Assembly (NCBI GenBank): GCA_016199605.1
Contig: JACQGJ010000181.1
Coordinates: 1 to 15,189, forward strand
Direction: 5' to 3'
Length of the DNA: 15,189 bases
DNA from: Armatimonadota bacterium
Lineage (GTDB): Bacteria; Armatimonadota; Abditibacteriia; CG2-30-59-28
Shown: in pieces, positions 14,996-15,189 of the stretch
Numbering within the stretch: position 1 is the stretch's first letter
How the letters are laid out: every line of letters begins with the position of its first letter
Notes under the pieces: generated by a model
The model's input: the letters and a program-made list of their open reading frames with translations, nothing else
What the model was told of the DNA's origin: nothing
Database searches by the model: none
Made by a program: the position numbers and the translations under genes

Positions 14996-15189
14996 ATGTT
15001 GGTGAGGCGTACCTCAATCTCGCTTGTCCTTCTTGTGTGGTGTTCGGCCTGTGTCGGCCAGTCGATTTCCTCCGGTGCGCGTCCCTTTACCCTTGCCATC
15101 GAATACGCCGTGCCCGGATTGGCGAGTACTTACGCTGCCACGGGACTGACCGATGCCAAGCCGCAGATCGAGTTCGGAGTCTGGGGGAA
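14996..15189 (+). CDS. N-terminal part of an exported protein, truncated by the window end
   Basis: About 64 residues are visible. A signal peptide (MLVRRTSISLVLLVWCSACVGQ) is followed by mature sequence beginning near SISSGARPFTLAIEYAVPG, and the frame is open to the last base. The segment TGLTDAKPQIEFGVWG, coming after a beta-strand-like FTLAIEY, could be the first turn of a barrel enzyme, but too little is present to assign a family. Three in-frame starts compete: ATG 14996, TTG 14999 and GTG 15002. AGGA at 14991-14994 is best spaced (seven bases) for the GTG. The gene continues the rightward cluster. Confidence 0.6.
   Translation, partial: MLVRRTSISLVLLVWCSACVGQSISSGARPFTLAIEYAVPGLASTYAATGLTDAKPQIEFGVWG

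Overview
The window reads as chromosomal DNA of a moderately G+C-rich bacterium. It uses Shine-Dalgarno-led starts, many of them GTG or TTG, and sigma70-type promoters with 17-base spacers. The mix of protein families points to an uncultivated lineage of the Planctomycetota/Verrucomicrobiota, Armatimonadota or Hydrogenedentota kind: a ThuA domain joined to a Gfo/Idh/MocA oxidoreductase, a DUF4091-like secreted protein with discoidin-type modules, a Reg_prop-type propeller joined to an (alpha/alpha) domain, and a GTP-type PEPCK. That placement is inference from family distribution. No rRNA, tRNA, CRISPR, insertion sequence or phage gene was seen.

Left half (1-5999), all genes on the minus strand, in three transcription units. 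Reading leftward from the centre, the first is a 1039-residue fusion of GTP-dependent phosphoenolpyruvate carboxykinase with a class I/II aminotransferase (2730-5849), behind a strong promoter at 5971-5999. The second is a small zinc-ribbon protein (2209-2535) followed by a 49-residue single-pass membrane protein (2011-2160), with its own promoter at 2604-2632. The third is a ThuA-Gfo/Idh/MocA fusion (95-1717) with a promoter at 1786-1814 that has the same hexamers.

Centre (5850-6401): a divergent intergenic region of about 550 bases. It holds the PEPCK promoter and leader, a 16-base palindrome and a weak -10-like element ahead of the rightward genes.

Right half (6402-15189), all genes on the plus strand and tightly packed (gaps of 10-62 bases, or overlap). 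There are five genes for probably exported proteins: a putative TIM-barrel glycosidase, a propeller-(alpha/alpha) fusion, a multi-domain DUF4091-like protein with carbohydrate-binding-like modules, a TPR/VCBS-like protein, and the start of a further exported protein cut by the window edge. They look like one operon for binding and degrading an extracellular glycan. The ThuA-Gfo oxidoreductase across the divergent region could process a released sugar. The PEPCK-aminotransferase fusion would interconvert aspartate, oxaloacetate and PEP. These functional links are inferred from neighbourhood only.

The most unusual item is the PEPCK-aminotransferase fusion: two complete catalytic domains in one frame that share oxaloacetate as a plausible common intermediate.
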